NCBI RefSeq assembly: GCF_001705665.1
Contig: NZ_MDHA01000025.1
Coordinates: 186,001 to 250,000 of the forward strand
Length of the DNA: 64,000 nucleotides
Reading direction: 5' to 3'
Origin: Thioclava sp. SK-1
Lineage (GTDB): Bacteria; Pseudomonadota; Alphaproteobacteria; Rhodobacterales; Rhodobacteraceae
The notes beneath the pieces were generated by a model. It searched no databases and was not told the DNA's origin. It saw only the letters and a list, made by a program, of their open reading frames with translations. The position numbers and the translations under genes were made by a program. This document shows, in pieces, positions 43,385 through 52,369 of the stretch; within the stretch, counting starts at the first letter, position 1, and each line of letters starts with the position of its first letter.

Positions 43385-44089
43385 ATGATGATATATGCAT
43401 ATGCCTTTGGCCCCCTGACCGTGCTGGATATGATTGCCGTCCTACTGCTGCTTGCCTGTTGGGCGGGCATAGGATGGACCACCGAGAACCCACCCAAGGG
43501 GCGGATCTCGGTCGGGAAGCTTATGGAAAATTACCGGCGGGAATGGATGCGCCAGCTGGTAGGACGACAGAACCGGATCTTTGACAGCCAAATGGTGGAT
43601 GGTTTGCGCCAATCGACCACGTTTTTTGCGTCTACCGCACTGATCGCGATTGGGGGTGGGCTGGCCTTGATCGCGGACCCCAAACCCCTGACCGATCTGG
43701 CATCAGACTTTGATCTGGCGGCGGGAACCGAACTGCTGTGGGAAATGCGCATCCTGACAGCGGTGTTATTCGGCGCCTTGGCGTTTCAGAAATTCGTCTG
43801 GTCGCACCGGCTGTTTTCCTATGCCGCTATCGCGATGGCCGCCGTGCCGAATGATTGCGATGATCCCATCGCCTATGCCCGCGCCGAACAGGCCGCAGAT
43901 GTGAATATCAATGCTGCCAAAAGCTTTAACCGCGGCTTGCGCAATGTGTATTTCGCCCTTGCGTCGATGGCCTGGCTGCTAGGGCCAGAGGCGTTGATCA
44001 TATCGACACTATTCACCACCGCGATGCTGTGGCGGCGTGAATTTGCCTCTGATTCCCGTGCGTCTTTGCTGGTGAACCCGCCAAAATAA
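43385..44089 (+). CDS. DUF599 membrane protein
   Basis: About 234 residues. Four predicted membrane helices: near the N-terminus (VLDMIAVLLLLACWAGIGW), about 80-100 (FFASTALIAIGGGLALI), about 120-140, and about 200-222 (LASMAWLLGPEALIISTLFTTAML). Matches the DUF599 layout (WMRQLVGRQNRIFDSQMVDGL). Function unknown. The start is uncertain: two adjacent ATGs at 43385/43388 lack a clear ribosome site. Confidence 0.82.
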   Translation: MMIYAYAFGPLTVLDMIAVLLLLACWAGIGWTTENPPKGRISVGKLMENYRREWMRQLVGRQNRIFDSQMVDGLRQSTTFFASTALIAIGGGLALIADPKPLTDLASDFDLAAGTELLWEMRILTAVLFGALAFQKFVWSHRLFSYAAIAMAAVPNDCDDPIAYARAEQAADVNINAAKSFNRGLRNVYFALASMAWLLGPEALIISTLFTTAMLWRREFASDSRASLLVNPPK

Positions 44090-44096
44090 CACCGGT

Positions 44097-46205
44097 TTAA
44101 GCAGTTTTACGCCGCCGGCCCCGCCCCTCAATGATCCATGCGCCAATCGTCAGCCCAGCGGCCAGAACCAACCATGCCCACGGCGGCAAGATCGCACTGA
44201 CGCGGATATCTGTGGTGGCCGTGGCCCCGCGCGGTGTCACCCCGATCCAACCACGCCCGGTGGTCGGGCGCCCCTCGCGGACCTGCCGAATTTGCGGAAT
44301 ACCGCCGTCCAACGCGGTGACGGCCCCGTTAGAGCCCTGAACCGCCGCGGCCAACACCGTGCCAGAGGCAATTGTTTCCTCATATTCACGAGGGCTTGCT
44401 GGGCCAAGCGCCACAACGCGTTCCTGATCCGCCTGACGCAGCCGATACAGTCCGGCCTCTGGCGCTGTCCAGCGTGTGGTAAACCGCCCCGGCGCGGTTT
44501 CCTCCAGTGTTACGATTTCCTCGCTGCCATCAGGGGCGATGATGGTCACAGGCTCTGCCGTATCCTCCATCGTGCGGCGCACAATGGTGATAGTCATCGA
44601 GCCAGGTTCGACCTCTGAAAACAGCGCCTCTTCTTCCAGCTCCGGCTCCTTCATCTCCCAATGGGCGATGCGGCGCAGCAGCTCCAGCTGCGGACCGCCC
44701 CCATCATAGCCGCGATCCCAAAGCCACGCCTGATCCGAGGCCAGAAGCGCCACACGCCCCGTGCCCACACGATCCAACACAAGCAGCGGCGCGCCCTGCG
44801 CCCCTTGCAAGACGACCTCTCCGGTAGGGTTTGTCAGCTCAATTTGGCGCAACCACTTGCCCCAATAGACGCTTTGCCCGTCTTCAAGATCCTCAGACAC
44901 AGGGGGTGCGCCCGTCAACCCGGCCGTAACCGGATGGCGCAGCCCCACTTCGGTTGGGCGGGGCAAAAAACTGTCGGAGATCACGCGTCCGGTCGGGCGG
45001 GCGGGCAGAATATCGCCCAAGGCAGTTTGCCACAGGCTTTCGACCGTGGCGAATTCCGGACCGGCAGACACCAAAACCGCCCCGCCATCACGCACATATT
45101 GCCCGATATTTGCAAAATACGAGGCCGGCAAAATCCCCCGCGCACCGTATCTGTCAAAAATAATAAGATCGAATTCGTCAATCTTATCAATGAACAATTC
45201 ACGCGTAGGAAAGGCAATTAAGGACAGTTCCGACACCGGAACACCGTCTTGTTTTTCCGGTGGGCGCAAAATGGTGAAATGCACCAGATCCACCGCTGCG
45301 TCAGATTTCAACAGGTTGCGCCATGTGCGTTCCCCCGCATGGGGCTCACCCGACACCAACAACACCCGCAGCCGGTCGCGTACGCCATTGATTTGCACCA
45401 CAGCGTCATTGTTGCGATCTGTCAGCTCTGCGTCATCCGGCGTGACCGAAAATTGCACAACATTCTGACCGCCATGTTCCAAGGTCAGTGGCAGCTCAAG
45501 TTCCTCGCCCACGCGCACGTTATACCGCTCCGGCGGACCGCCATCGATAGCCAGCGTCAGTTGCGCATTCTCACTTACAGCATCGGGGACAACGCCTTGA
45601 TCTTCGACCCGAAGCTGAATCGTGACCGGCTCTCCGATGATCCCGAATGTCGGGGCGGTTTCGATGACTAGTCTGCGGTCCCAGTCATCTGGATGCCCGG
45701 TCAGCAAAAGATGCAGCGGTGCGGGCAATTGCGGGGCCAAGGCAGCATCATGGGCCTGCCCATCGGTGATCATCACGGCACCTGCCACACGCGCGCGCGG
45801 TTCGGCCGCCAAGGCTTCTGCCAATGCCGCGCCCAGTAAGGATCCGTCATTATCGGCGCCATCTGGCACGGTCACCCGACGCAGTTCAGTATTAGGCAGG
45901 CGCGCGATCTGTGCTGACATCGATGACAGCGCAAGGTCAGTTTGTTGTGTACGGTCCGACAGCTCCGCGCTGGCGGTGCGGTCATCAAGCAGCAAAACAA
46001 TATCTGCCAACGACGTTGTATCTTCGGTCTGCAAGGATGGCTGCGCCAAGGCGGCCACAAGCGCAAAAAGCGCCAGAACGCGCAGCGCCCAACCACGCAA
46101 GCGGCGCCAAATTGCCAGCACCATAAGCGCCGCAACCAGCGCGACTGCCAGCCAGATCAAGGGCCACGGGACCAGCGGCGCCCAAAGGATCGACACTCCA
46201 TTCAT
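44097..46205 (-). CDS. Large membrane protein of the MoxR/DUF58 operon
   Basis: 702 residues. Two N-terminal membrane helices, a large extracytoplasmic region, and one C-terminal helix (WAWLVLAAGLTIGAWII). The N-terminal soluble part has a von Willebrand A-like strand IVLLLDDRTAS, in which the metal site DxSxS is imperfect, and a second strand-turn VAGAVMITDGQAHD. A glutamine-amidotransferase-like fold (DLIIFDRYG ... VRDGGAVLVSAG) may follow. Last gene of the operon; its ATG shares one base with the stop of the gene before it. Confidence 0.85.
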   Translation of the reverse strand: MNGVSILWAPLVPWPLIWLAVALVAALMVLAIWRRLRGWALRVLALFALVAALAQPSLQTEDTTSLADIVLLLDDRTASAELSDRTQQTDLALSSMSAQIARLPNTELRRVTVPDGADNDGSLLGAALAEALAAEPRARVAGAVMITDGQAHDAALAPQLPAPLHLLLTGHPDDWDRRLVIETAPTFGIIGEPVTIQLRVEDQGVVPDAVSENAQLTLAIDGGPPERYNVRVGEELELPLTLEHGGQNVVQFSVTPDDAELTDRNNDAVVQINGVRDRLRVLLVSGEPHAGERTWRNLLKSDAAVDLVHFTILRPPEKQDGVPVSELSLIAFPTRELFIDKIDEFDLIIFDRYGARGILPASYFANIGQYVRDGGAVLVSAGPEFATVESLWQTALGDILPARPTGRVISDSFLPRPTEVGLRHPVTAGLTGAPPVSEDLEDGQSVYWGKWLRQIELTNPTGEVVLQGAQGAPLLVLDRVGTGRVALLASDQAWLWDRGYDGGGPQLELLRRIAHWEMKEPELEEEALFSEVEPGSMTITIVRRTMEDTAEPVTIIAPDGSEEIVTLEETAPGRFTTRWTAPEAGLYRLRQADQERVVALGPASPREYEETIASGTVLAAAVQGSNGAVTALDGGIPQIRQVREGRPTTGRGWIGVTPRGATATTDIRVSAILPPWAWLVLAAGLTIGAWIIEGRGRRRKTA

Positions 46206-48949
46206 TATTGGCCAAGCCTTTCCAGCAATGCAGGCACATGAACCTGATCGGATTTATAATTTCCAGTCAGCACATGCATCACCAGATTCACCCCAAATCG
46301 CAGCGCCATTTCACGTTGCCGCTCTCCTGACAGGCCGCGCCCGACAGGAAACATTGCAATGCCGTTGTTATCCACCGCCCATGCGCCCGCCCAGTCATTG
46401 CCGCCGATCACCACCGGCGTCACCCCGTCATTAAGGTTACGAAACGGCATGCCTTCGGCCTGTTCGGCATCGGGCAGCGGGGCCTCAACCCAAATCGGTT
46501 GATCGTAGCGGCCCGGAAAGCTTTGCAGCAAATAAAAGGTCCTGGTCAGCACATGGTCATTGGAAATCGGTGCCAGCGGCGGAATATCCAGTGGTGCTGC
46601 CAATGCTTGCAGCCGCTGCCCCGCCGGTGTAGCGCCGCCGAAATTCGCCACATCTGCGTCGCGCGTATCAAATAATATCATCCCGCCTCCGCGCAAATAG
46701 CGGTTCAACTTGGCATAGGCGGCGGGTGATGGTGCGGATTGATTGGCCGTCACGGGCCAGTAAATCAGTGTGAATAATGCCAGATCATCCCGTTCCAGAT
46801 CAATCGCCAGCGGCGGCGAAGGCTCTACCGTTGTGCGTCGGGTCAATGTATTGGTCAAGCCGGTCAACCCCGCCTGCGCAATCTGATCCACTTGCGGATC
46901 GCCGGTCAGGATATGCGCCAACACGACATTTCCAGCTGCAGCAATCGCACGGTCCTGCGCCATTGCCTCTTGCGCCTTGGACAGTTGCGGCATGGCAATC
47001 ATCGCCAACGCCACCATCATTGCAGAGGCGGCACGCGGACCACGCAGCCGTCCCGACAGGGCCAGCGACGCCACGATATCCACCATCAGCGCCAAAAGCG
47101 ACAGCGCCAGAAGTGCACCTTTCAGCGGCGTTTGTTGCGGTTGTTCGACCCCCTCAACCGAAATCCAGTTGGGCCATTGTGCCGGCGCCAACACCCGATC
47201 CGCAGCCAGAGCGTTAAGCGCGACCGAGCGGTCATCATCCGCATAGACACCAGGGGGCAGATCCGCGCTGGGATGGCCCATCGCCAGATCCTCACCTGCG
47301 ACGCCGGCGGCCGCTTCCGCCGTCGTCAGCCGTCCAAACCCGTCGATCACGCGCTGTGGCACCCATGTCGTACCTTCCAATTCGGCCACATCGGGCCGGG
47401 TGGGCCGGGTGGACACAGCCAAACGTTCCAGCATCTTTGGAAATAGGATCGACAAGGGCAATGTGGACCATTCGGCATTGGCTGTCACATGCACCAAAAC
47501 CACCGTTCCATCGCCAAACCGTGCGCGCGTCACCAAGGGCGTGCCATCAGCAAGCTGGGCAATCGTGCGCTCGGCCAGCTCTGGCGAAGGCTCTGCCATC
47601 ACCTGTGCGCTGACCGTTACATCGGGCGACACCTCCAGGCCCTCAAACGGGGAACCCGCTGGAAAGGCGGCCAGTTGGCGCGGCTCTCCCCAGCTCATAG
47701 TGCCCCCGATAGAGCGCCCACCGGCGCGTAGTTTAACCGGCAAAAGCGGATCAAGGTCAGTATCCGTCATCGCCAGGCGCGGTCCGGCAAAGCGCAGCAA
47801 AAGCCCACCGTCTTCGACCCAATCTTGCAATGCGCCAGCGGGAGGAACTTCAGCCACATCGGCCAAGATCACCACATCAGGATTGGCCAATAAGACATCT
47901 TCTAACGTCCCTTCGATCAAGTCAGCAGTGGGATCCAATGCCTCTCGCAGGAAATGCGACGGGTCCAGTAGCTCCAGCCCCTCACGTGAGACACCCGCCG
48001 ATATCAGCGCCACTTTACGTCGCTTGACCGCGTCATCGGTCAGGCTGACAGCCCCGGCAGAACGCAGGCCGGCGACCTCAAACCGGGTGACACGATTGCG
48101 CAATTCGGGCGGCAGATCAAAGCTGGCAATCGCTTGTGTGCGCGCGTCCATGGCCACCTCTGTACGGGCCAGTTCGCGTTCGATCCCTGCCGGGTCCAGT
48201 CCCATCGCGATGACCTCCACTGTGCTGGCCAAGGCAACGGCAGAGAAAACCGGCACATTCACCACCCCATCTTCGATCCGCGCCGCACCCAATGCCCATA
48301 TAGGCGCGGCCGATTGCCATACATTTACCGTGCCATGTTCCTCTAATGCGGACAAGAAATCAGGCCGTGCATCGCGTTCTAACCCGTCTGACAGCCAGAG
48401 CGTTTCATAACTTCCTTCGGGCAATATCAATGCCGGATCGATATCTGCACCCGGCTCCCATGGCGCCGGCTTCAGGCCCGGCAATGTTTCTCGCAGGGCG
48501 GTAGCAGCCCCAAAGGGTGGGGCCTCTGGTGGTGGATCAGCCAGTGAAATCATTGCCACGGGGCGCCCTGCCGCCGCGGCCTCGTCCAAAGCACGACCGA
48601 TCCGATCGATACGTCTGCTCCAATCGCGCGCCGACGCCCAGCTACCATCGGTGACAATCAACAGCGGCCCAGACCCCGTCGCACCAACGGTGACAGGGTT
48701 CAACACCGGGCCGGAAAAGCCGATGATTGCCGCCGCCAGCGCCAGCATGCGCAGCGCCAACAGCCACCACGGCGTGCGTGCTGCTTCTGCATCGCGGTCG
48801 TGCAACCCAAGCAATAGCGCGACACCGGGGAACCTGCGCCGCACTGGCGCGGGTGGAACCGCGCGCAAGATCACATATAAAAGCGGCAGCGCCAGCAGGC
48901 CCAATAAAAGCCATGGCGTGGTAAAACCAATGGGTCCAAGCATCCACAT
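46205..48949 (-). CDS. BatA-like / DUF4159 membrane protein
   Basis: About 914 residues. The N-terminus MWMLGPIGFTTPWLLLGLLALPLLYV is the BatA-type membrane anchor. A vWA-like region follows (LLIVTDGSWASARDW, with an imperfect metal site), then a middle amidotransferase-like part, a membrane helix near residue 640, and a C-terminal DUF4159 domain (about 700-910, including FTLIYWPVTAN and RYLRGGGMILFDTRD). I chose the ATG two bases after the DUF58 stop. Works with MoxR and DUF58 in a predicted cell-envelope or chaperone-like complex. Confidence 0.88.
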   Translation of the reverse strand: MWMLGPIGFTTPWLLLGLLALPLLYVILRAVPPAPVRRRFPGVALLLGLHDRDAEAARTPWWLLALRMLALAAAIIGFSGPVLNPVTVGATGSGPLLIVTDGSWASARDWSRRIDRIGRALDEAAAAGRPVAMISLADPPPEAPPFGAATALRETLPGLKPAPWEPGADIDPALILPEGSYETLWLSDGLERDARPDFLSALEEHGTVNVWQSAAPIWALGAARIEDGVVNVPVFSAVALASTVEVIAMGLDPAGIERELARTEVAMDARTQAIASFDLPPELRNRVTRFEVAGLRSAGAVSLTDDAVKRRKVALISAGVSREGLELLDPSHFLREALDPTADLIEGTLEDVLLANPDVVILADVAEVPPAGALQDWVEDGGLLLRFAGPRLAMTDTDLDPLLPVKLRAGGRSIGGTMSWGEPRQLAAFPAGSPFEGLEVSPDVTVSAQVMAEPSPELAERTIAQLADGTPLVTRARFGDGTVVLVHVTANAEWSTLPLSILFPKMLERLAVSTRPTRPDVAELEGTTWVPQRVIDGFGRLTTAEAAAGVAGEDLAMGHPSADLPPGVYADDDRSVALNALAADRVLAPAQWPNWISVEGVEQPQQTPLKGALLALSLLALMVDIVASLALSGRLRGPRAASAMMVALAMIAMPQLSKAQEAMAQDRAIAAAGNVVLAHILTGDPQVDQIAQAGLTGLTNTLTRRTTVEPSPPLAIDLERDDLALFTLIYWPVTANQSAPSPAAYAKLNRYLRGGGMILFDTRDADVANFGGATPAGQRLQALAAPLDIPPLAPISNDHVLTRTFYLLQSFPGRYDQPIWVEAPLPDAEQAEGMPFRNLNDGVTPVVIGGNDWAGAWAVDNNGIAMFPVGRGLSGERQREMALRFGVNLVMHVLTGNYKSDQVHVPALLERLGQ

Positions 48950-48951
48950 TC

Positions 48952-49875
48952 TTATCGCCCCCGTCCCGCAACCTGCGAGCGCAGCGCCTGATGCAGCCAC
49001 AGCAAGGCAGCTTGTGCGGAACTTCCGGTGTGATGGGTGGAAAATTGCCAATGCGCGGCCTGCGCCATGCGCAGCAAACGCTCGCGGCGCTCGGCCAGGC
49101 GGGCGCGATATTGGTCCCGCAGATCCCCCGCTGAACGGGTTTCAAATTGCAAGCTACCTGCCATCGATTCAAACACGGTGCGTCCATCAAAGGGGAAATC
49201 TTCTTCCAGCGGGTCCAGAACCTGCAACATCACCCCCGTCACACCGCGCTGCGCCAGCCGGCGCAGGCTTTCTTGCAACCGGTCCAGATCACCAAAAAAA
49301 TCAGAGATCATGACGACCTTGGATTGCGCCCGCACCGCCGAGGTTTCAGGCACACCATATTCATCCACACTGCCTGCCGCGCTAAGCAATTGCGCCAACA
49401 TCAAAATCTGGCCTTTGCCCGGGCGCGGCGCGGCCAATTGCCCGGTCAGGCCCACGCGCTCGCCGCCGCGCACCGACAACACGGCCAGCGCCAGCGCCAG
49501 TAGGCGTGCGCGTTCGGATTTGGTCGGACGGGCGCGTTTTCCGCCCTGTTCCCCCGTATAGGTCATTGAGGCCGCATCATCGACCCACAGATGCACGGTC
49601 TGCGCCAATTGCCATTCGCGTTCACGCACGAACTGCTGATCAGACCGGCCAGAGCGGCGCCAATCAATAAACCGCGCTTCATCCCCGGCATGAACCGGAC
49701 GATACTGCCAAAATTCCTCCCCTACGCCAGAGCTGCGCTTGCCATGCACGCCCATTTGCACCGTCCGCGCCAGCTTCTCTGCCGCCAATAACAGCGGCGG
49801 CAGCGCAGCCGCTTCGGTGTCCGCAGCACGGCGCAGGGCCCGGATTTGGGGGGAGGCTTTGGCGATTACGGTCAC
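48952..49875 (-). CDS. DUF58 domain protein
   Basis: 307 residues. The DUF58 core GVGEEFWQYRPVHAGDEARFIDWRRSGRSDQQFVRE is followed by a vWA-like strand VHLWVDDAASMTYTG, where DAASM approximates DxSxS. No membrane segment. DUF58 proteins occur with MoxR ATPases in almost all bacteria and are thought to be its partner or client adaptor. Overlaps the moxR stop by four bases. Confidence 0.92.
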   Translation of the reverse strand: MTVIAKASPQIRALRRAADTEAAALPPLLLAAEKLARTVQMGVHGKRSSGVGEEFWQYRPVHAGDEARFIDWRRSGRSDQQFVREREWQLAQTVHLWVDDAASMTYTGEQGGKRARPTKSERARLLALALAVLSVRGGERVGLTGQLAAPRPGKGQILMLAQLLSAAGSVDEYGVPETSAVRAQSKVVMISDFFGDLDRLQESLRRLAQRGVTGVMLQVLDPLEEDFPFDGRTVFESMAGSLQFETRSAGDLRDQYRARLAERRERLLRMAQAAHWQFSTHHTGSSAQAALLWLHQALRSQVAGRGR

Positions 49876-50888
49876 GCGGCAGCTTCCTTCGTGGTTTTTG
49901 CAGCCAATTCGGCCAAGACCTGCGCAATCACATGTGTCAGCGTTTCGCCACGCGCGCGTGCCGCAAAGCCAAGCGCCATCCGATGGATCAACACCGGCTG
50001 TGCCATCGCCTCCACATCGTCAAGCGAGGGCGCAAGACGGCCATGCATCAGCGCCCGCGCCCGCACAGTCAACATCAATGCCTGTGCCGCACGCGGACCT
50101 GGCCCCCATGACAGAGTGTCCTTCACCGCGGCCGCCGCCTCGGGTTCGCCCGGACGGCACGCGCGCACCAAATCCAAGATCGCCTCTACGATGCTTTCGC
50201 CTACAGGCATTTGCCGCACGACCTGCTGGGCCTCGATCAATTCGGCGGCAGAGAATACGGCATGGGCCTGCGCTTGTGTGGCACCCGTGGTCGCCAACAA
50301 GATATCGCGTTCCGTATCGCGATCAGGATATTCAACATCAATTTGCACAAGAAACCGGTCCAGCTGCGCCTCTGGCAGGGGATAGGTGCCCTCTTGTTCG
50401 ATCGGGTTTTGCGTGGCCAGCACATGGAATGGGCGGCCCAGCGCACGATGTTCGCCGGCCACCGTGACCTCGCATTCCTGCATGGCTTGTAAAAGCGCTG
50501 ATTGCGTGCGCGGCGACGCGCGGTTGATCTCATCAGCCAGCAACAGCTGACAGAACACCGGACCTTCGATAAAGCGGAACGCACGGCTGCCATCAGGCGC
50601 GGTTTCCAACACCTCTGAGCCGATTATATCGGCAGGCATCAGATCTGGCGTGAACTGAATGCGCGACCCGTCTAACCCCATCACCGTCGACAGCGTATCG
50701 ACCAACATCGTTTTGCCAAGGCCGGGTAAACCAACCAAAAGCGCGTGCCCCCCCGACAGCATCGACGCCAAGACAAGCTCTACGATCCGCTCCTGTCCGA
50801 TGAAACGGGTGTTGATTGACGCGCGCGCCTCGATCAGTTTTGCCCCAAGGCGATCAATATCGGCCAGAAGATCAGTAGGCTCGGTCAT
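49872..50888 (-). CDS. MoxR-family AAA+ ATPase
   Basis: 338 residues from the ATG with GGAG upstream. Walker A VGLPGLGKT, Walker B LLLADEINRASPRTQSALLQAM, sensor 1 VLATQNPIEQEGTYPLPEAQLDRF. Chaperone-like ATPase acting on vWA-domain partners, often for metal insertion or complex assembly. First gene of the four-gene minus-strand operon; divergent from DUF1285 across 79 bp. Confidence 0.95.
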   Translation of the reverse strand: MTEPTDLLADIDRLGAKLIEARASINTRFIGQERIVELVLASMLSGGHALLVGLPGLGKTMLVDTLSTVMGLDGSRIQFTPDLMPADIIGSEVLETAPDGSRAFRFIEGPVFCQLLLADEINRASPRTQSALLQAMQECEVTVAGEHRALGRPFHVLATQNPIEQEGTYPLPEAQLDRFLVQIDVEYPDRDTERDILLATTGATQAQAHAVFSAAELIEAQQVVRQMPVGESIVEAILDLVRACRPGEPEAAAAVKDTLSWGPGPRAAQALMLTVRARALMHGRLAPSLDDVEAMAQPVLIHRMALGFAARARGETLTHVIAQVLAELAAKTTKEAAA

Positions 50889-50967
50889 GACAAATGCTCC
50901 ATCCAACGTATGATGTACAGCAAAGCAGATTCCGGACCGAAACCAAACCTGAAAACGTAGGTGCACC

Positions 50968-51555
50968 ATGACACAGACACAAAAGCCCGTGACAACACCT
51001 TCGGCAGAGGGGATTGCGCAGGCGGCAACACGCGCCACACAGAAAGGTCTAGCCCCTGTTCACCTATGGAATCCGCCGTTTTGTGGTGATCTAGATATGG
51101 AAATCCGTCGCGACGGCACATGGTTTTATCTGGGCACACCCATCGGGCGTCCAGCGCTTGTGCGGCTGTTCGCCTCGGTGCTTAAACGCGAAGGGGATGC
51201 GTATTTTCTTGTTACCCCTGTAGAAAAGGTTGGGATTCGCGTTGTGGATGCCCCGTTTGTAGCCGTGGATTTTGACCTGACTGACGAAGGCGAGAACCAA
51301 ACAGTGACCTTCACGACCAATGTCGGGGACCGCGTCAGCGCCAATGCGGCCAATCCCATACGCGTGGCATATGCATCCGATGGCGAACCCGCCCCCTATA
51401 TACATGTGCGGCGCGGGCTGGAGGCGTTGATTGATCGCAAAAGCTTCTATCGCCTTGTAGACATCGCCCGGCCCGGCACACATGACGGGGAACAATGGCT
51501 GGGCCTACGCTCTGCCGGGGTGTTTTTCCCGATCATTGCAATGGCGGATCTGTAA
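50968..51555 (+). CDS. DUF1285 protein
   Basis: 195 residues, soluble, no signal peptide. Family recognised by LWNPPFCGDLDMEIRRDGTWFYLGTPIGRPALVRLFASVLKREGD and the VTPVEKVGIRVVDAPF segment. Function unknown. In relatives it sits next to moxR genes; here it is divergent from moxR and one base ahead of the next gene, so it heads a three-gene plus-strand unit. Confidence 0.9.
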   Translation: MTQTQKPVTTPSAEGIAQAATRATQKGLAPVHLWNPPFCGDLDMEIRRDGTWFYLGTPIGRPALVRLFASVLKREGDAYFLVTPVEKVGIRVVDAPFVAVDFDLTDEGENQTVTFTTNVGDRVSANAANPIRVAYASDGEPAPYIHVRRGLEALIDRKSFYRLVDIARPGTHDGEQWLGLRSAGVFFPIIAMADL

Positions 51556-51556
51556 T

Positions 51557-52369
51557 ATGGTCAAGATTTCTGCAAGCTTGGATCACCTGTTCACAGAACG
51601 GCCCCTGTTGGAACGGTTCGTGGCGGCGAATGTGGCCGGATTTGAAATGGTAGAAATGCGCAGCCCCTATGACGCAGCGGCCCAGGATATGGCCTATCAG
51701 CTGGTGATGCGCGATCTGGCATGGGCTGCACTGGAGGCTCCGCCTCCCAATTACACCGGTGGGGAACCCGGCTGGGCTGCCAGCCCCGCACAAAAAGAGC
51801 GTTTCACCCGTGATTTACGTCGCGCGTTACGGTTTGCAGATGTGTTGAAATCGCGTTTTGTGACAATTGCCGCAGGGCCAGATGCCGGGGCGCAAAGCCA
51901 TGACTGCTTCGTGGAAAACCTGATTTTGGCCACCACAAGTGCCCCAAAACGGCGTTTTCTGATCGCGCCCGATGACCCTGATCTGGAAGGGGCATTTTTG
52001 ACAAGCCATGCCCAGGCGGCAGAGATCTTGACCCAGGTCGGTGCCGACAACCTGTTCCTTTGCGCCGATCTGGCGCAGGCGACACAGGAATGCGGCGGGC
52101 AAGATGCGGTTTTAGAACGGTTTGGCGCGCATATGGGCTGTCTGCGCCTAAGCACGCGCCCTGACAAACAGGCGCATGATGCGCTTTTGGATCGGCTCGA
52201 CAAGGACGGGTTTAGCGGCTATGTCAGCGCAGCGTACCGCCCGCAAGGGCCGACCGAGGACAGTCTGGAGTGGTTCACTCCACCACCGCCATCGGCCCCA
52301 AAAGCCGCGAAAAAAGCCTCCAAAGCGTCACCCCGCAAACCGCGTGCCAAAAAGAAGCAAGACATATGA
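51557..52369 (+). CDS. Hydroxypyruvate-isomerase-fold protein, probably inactive
   Basis: 270 residues, TIM-barrel of the hydroxypyruvate isomerase (Hyi) type: opening KISASLDHLFTERPLLERF and closing DGFSGYVSAAYRP match the family end to end. The metal and catalytic residues are replaced: the Glu of IEP is Ala137, the His after Asp171 is Gln174, the HVQIA His region is LRLST, and the final Glu of the EY motif is Ala226. A Lys/Ala/Pro-rich tail (242-270) is added. Binding or scaffold role inferred. One base after DUF1285, four-base overlap with the glycosyltransferase. Confidence 0.82.
   Translation: MVKISASLDHLFTERPLLERFVAANVAGFEMVEMRSPYDAAAQDMAYQLVMRDLAWAALEAPPPNYTGGEPGWAASPAQKERFTRDLRRALRFADVLKSRFVTIAAGPDAGAQSHDCFVENLILATTSAPKRRFLIAPDDPDLEGAFLTSHAQAAEILTQVGADNLFLCADLAQATQECGGQDAVLERFGAHMGCLRLSTRPDKQAHDALLDRLDKDGFSGYVSAAYRPQGPTEDSLEWFTPPPPSAPKAAKKASKASPRKPRAKKKQDI

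Noticed and set aside
47400-48410. 336-residue plus-strand frame opposite the BatA/DUF4159 gene
   Set aside because: Ser/Arg/Pro-rich antisense translation; the opposite strand has recognisable domains and operon coupling.
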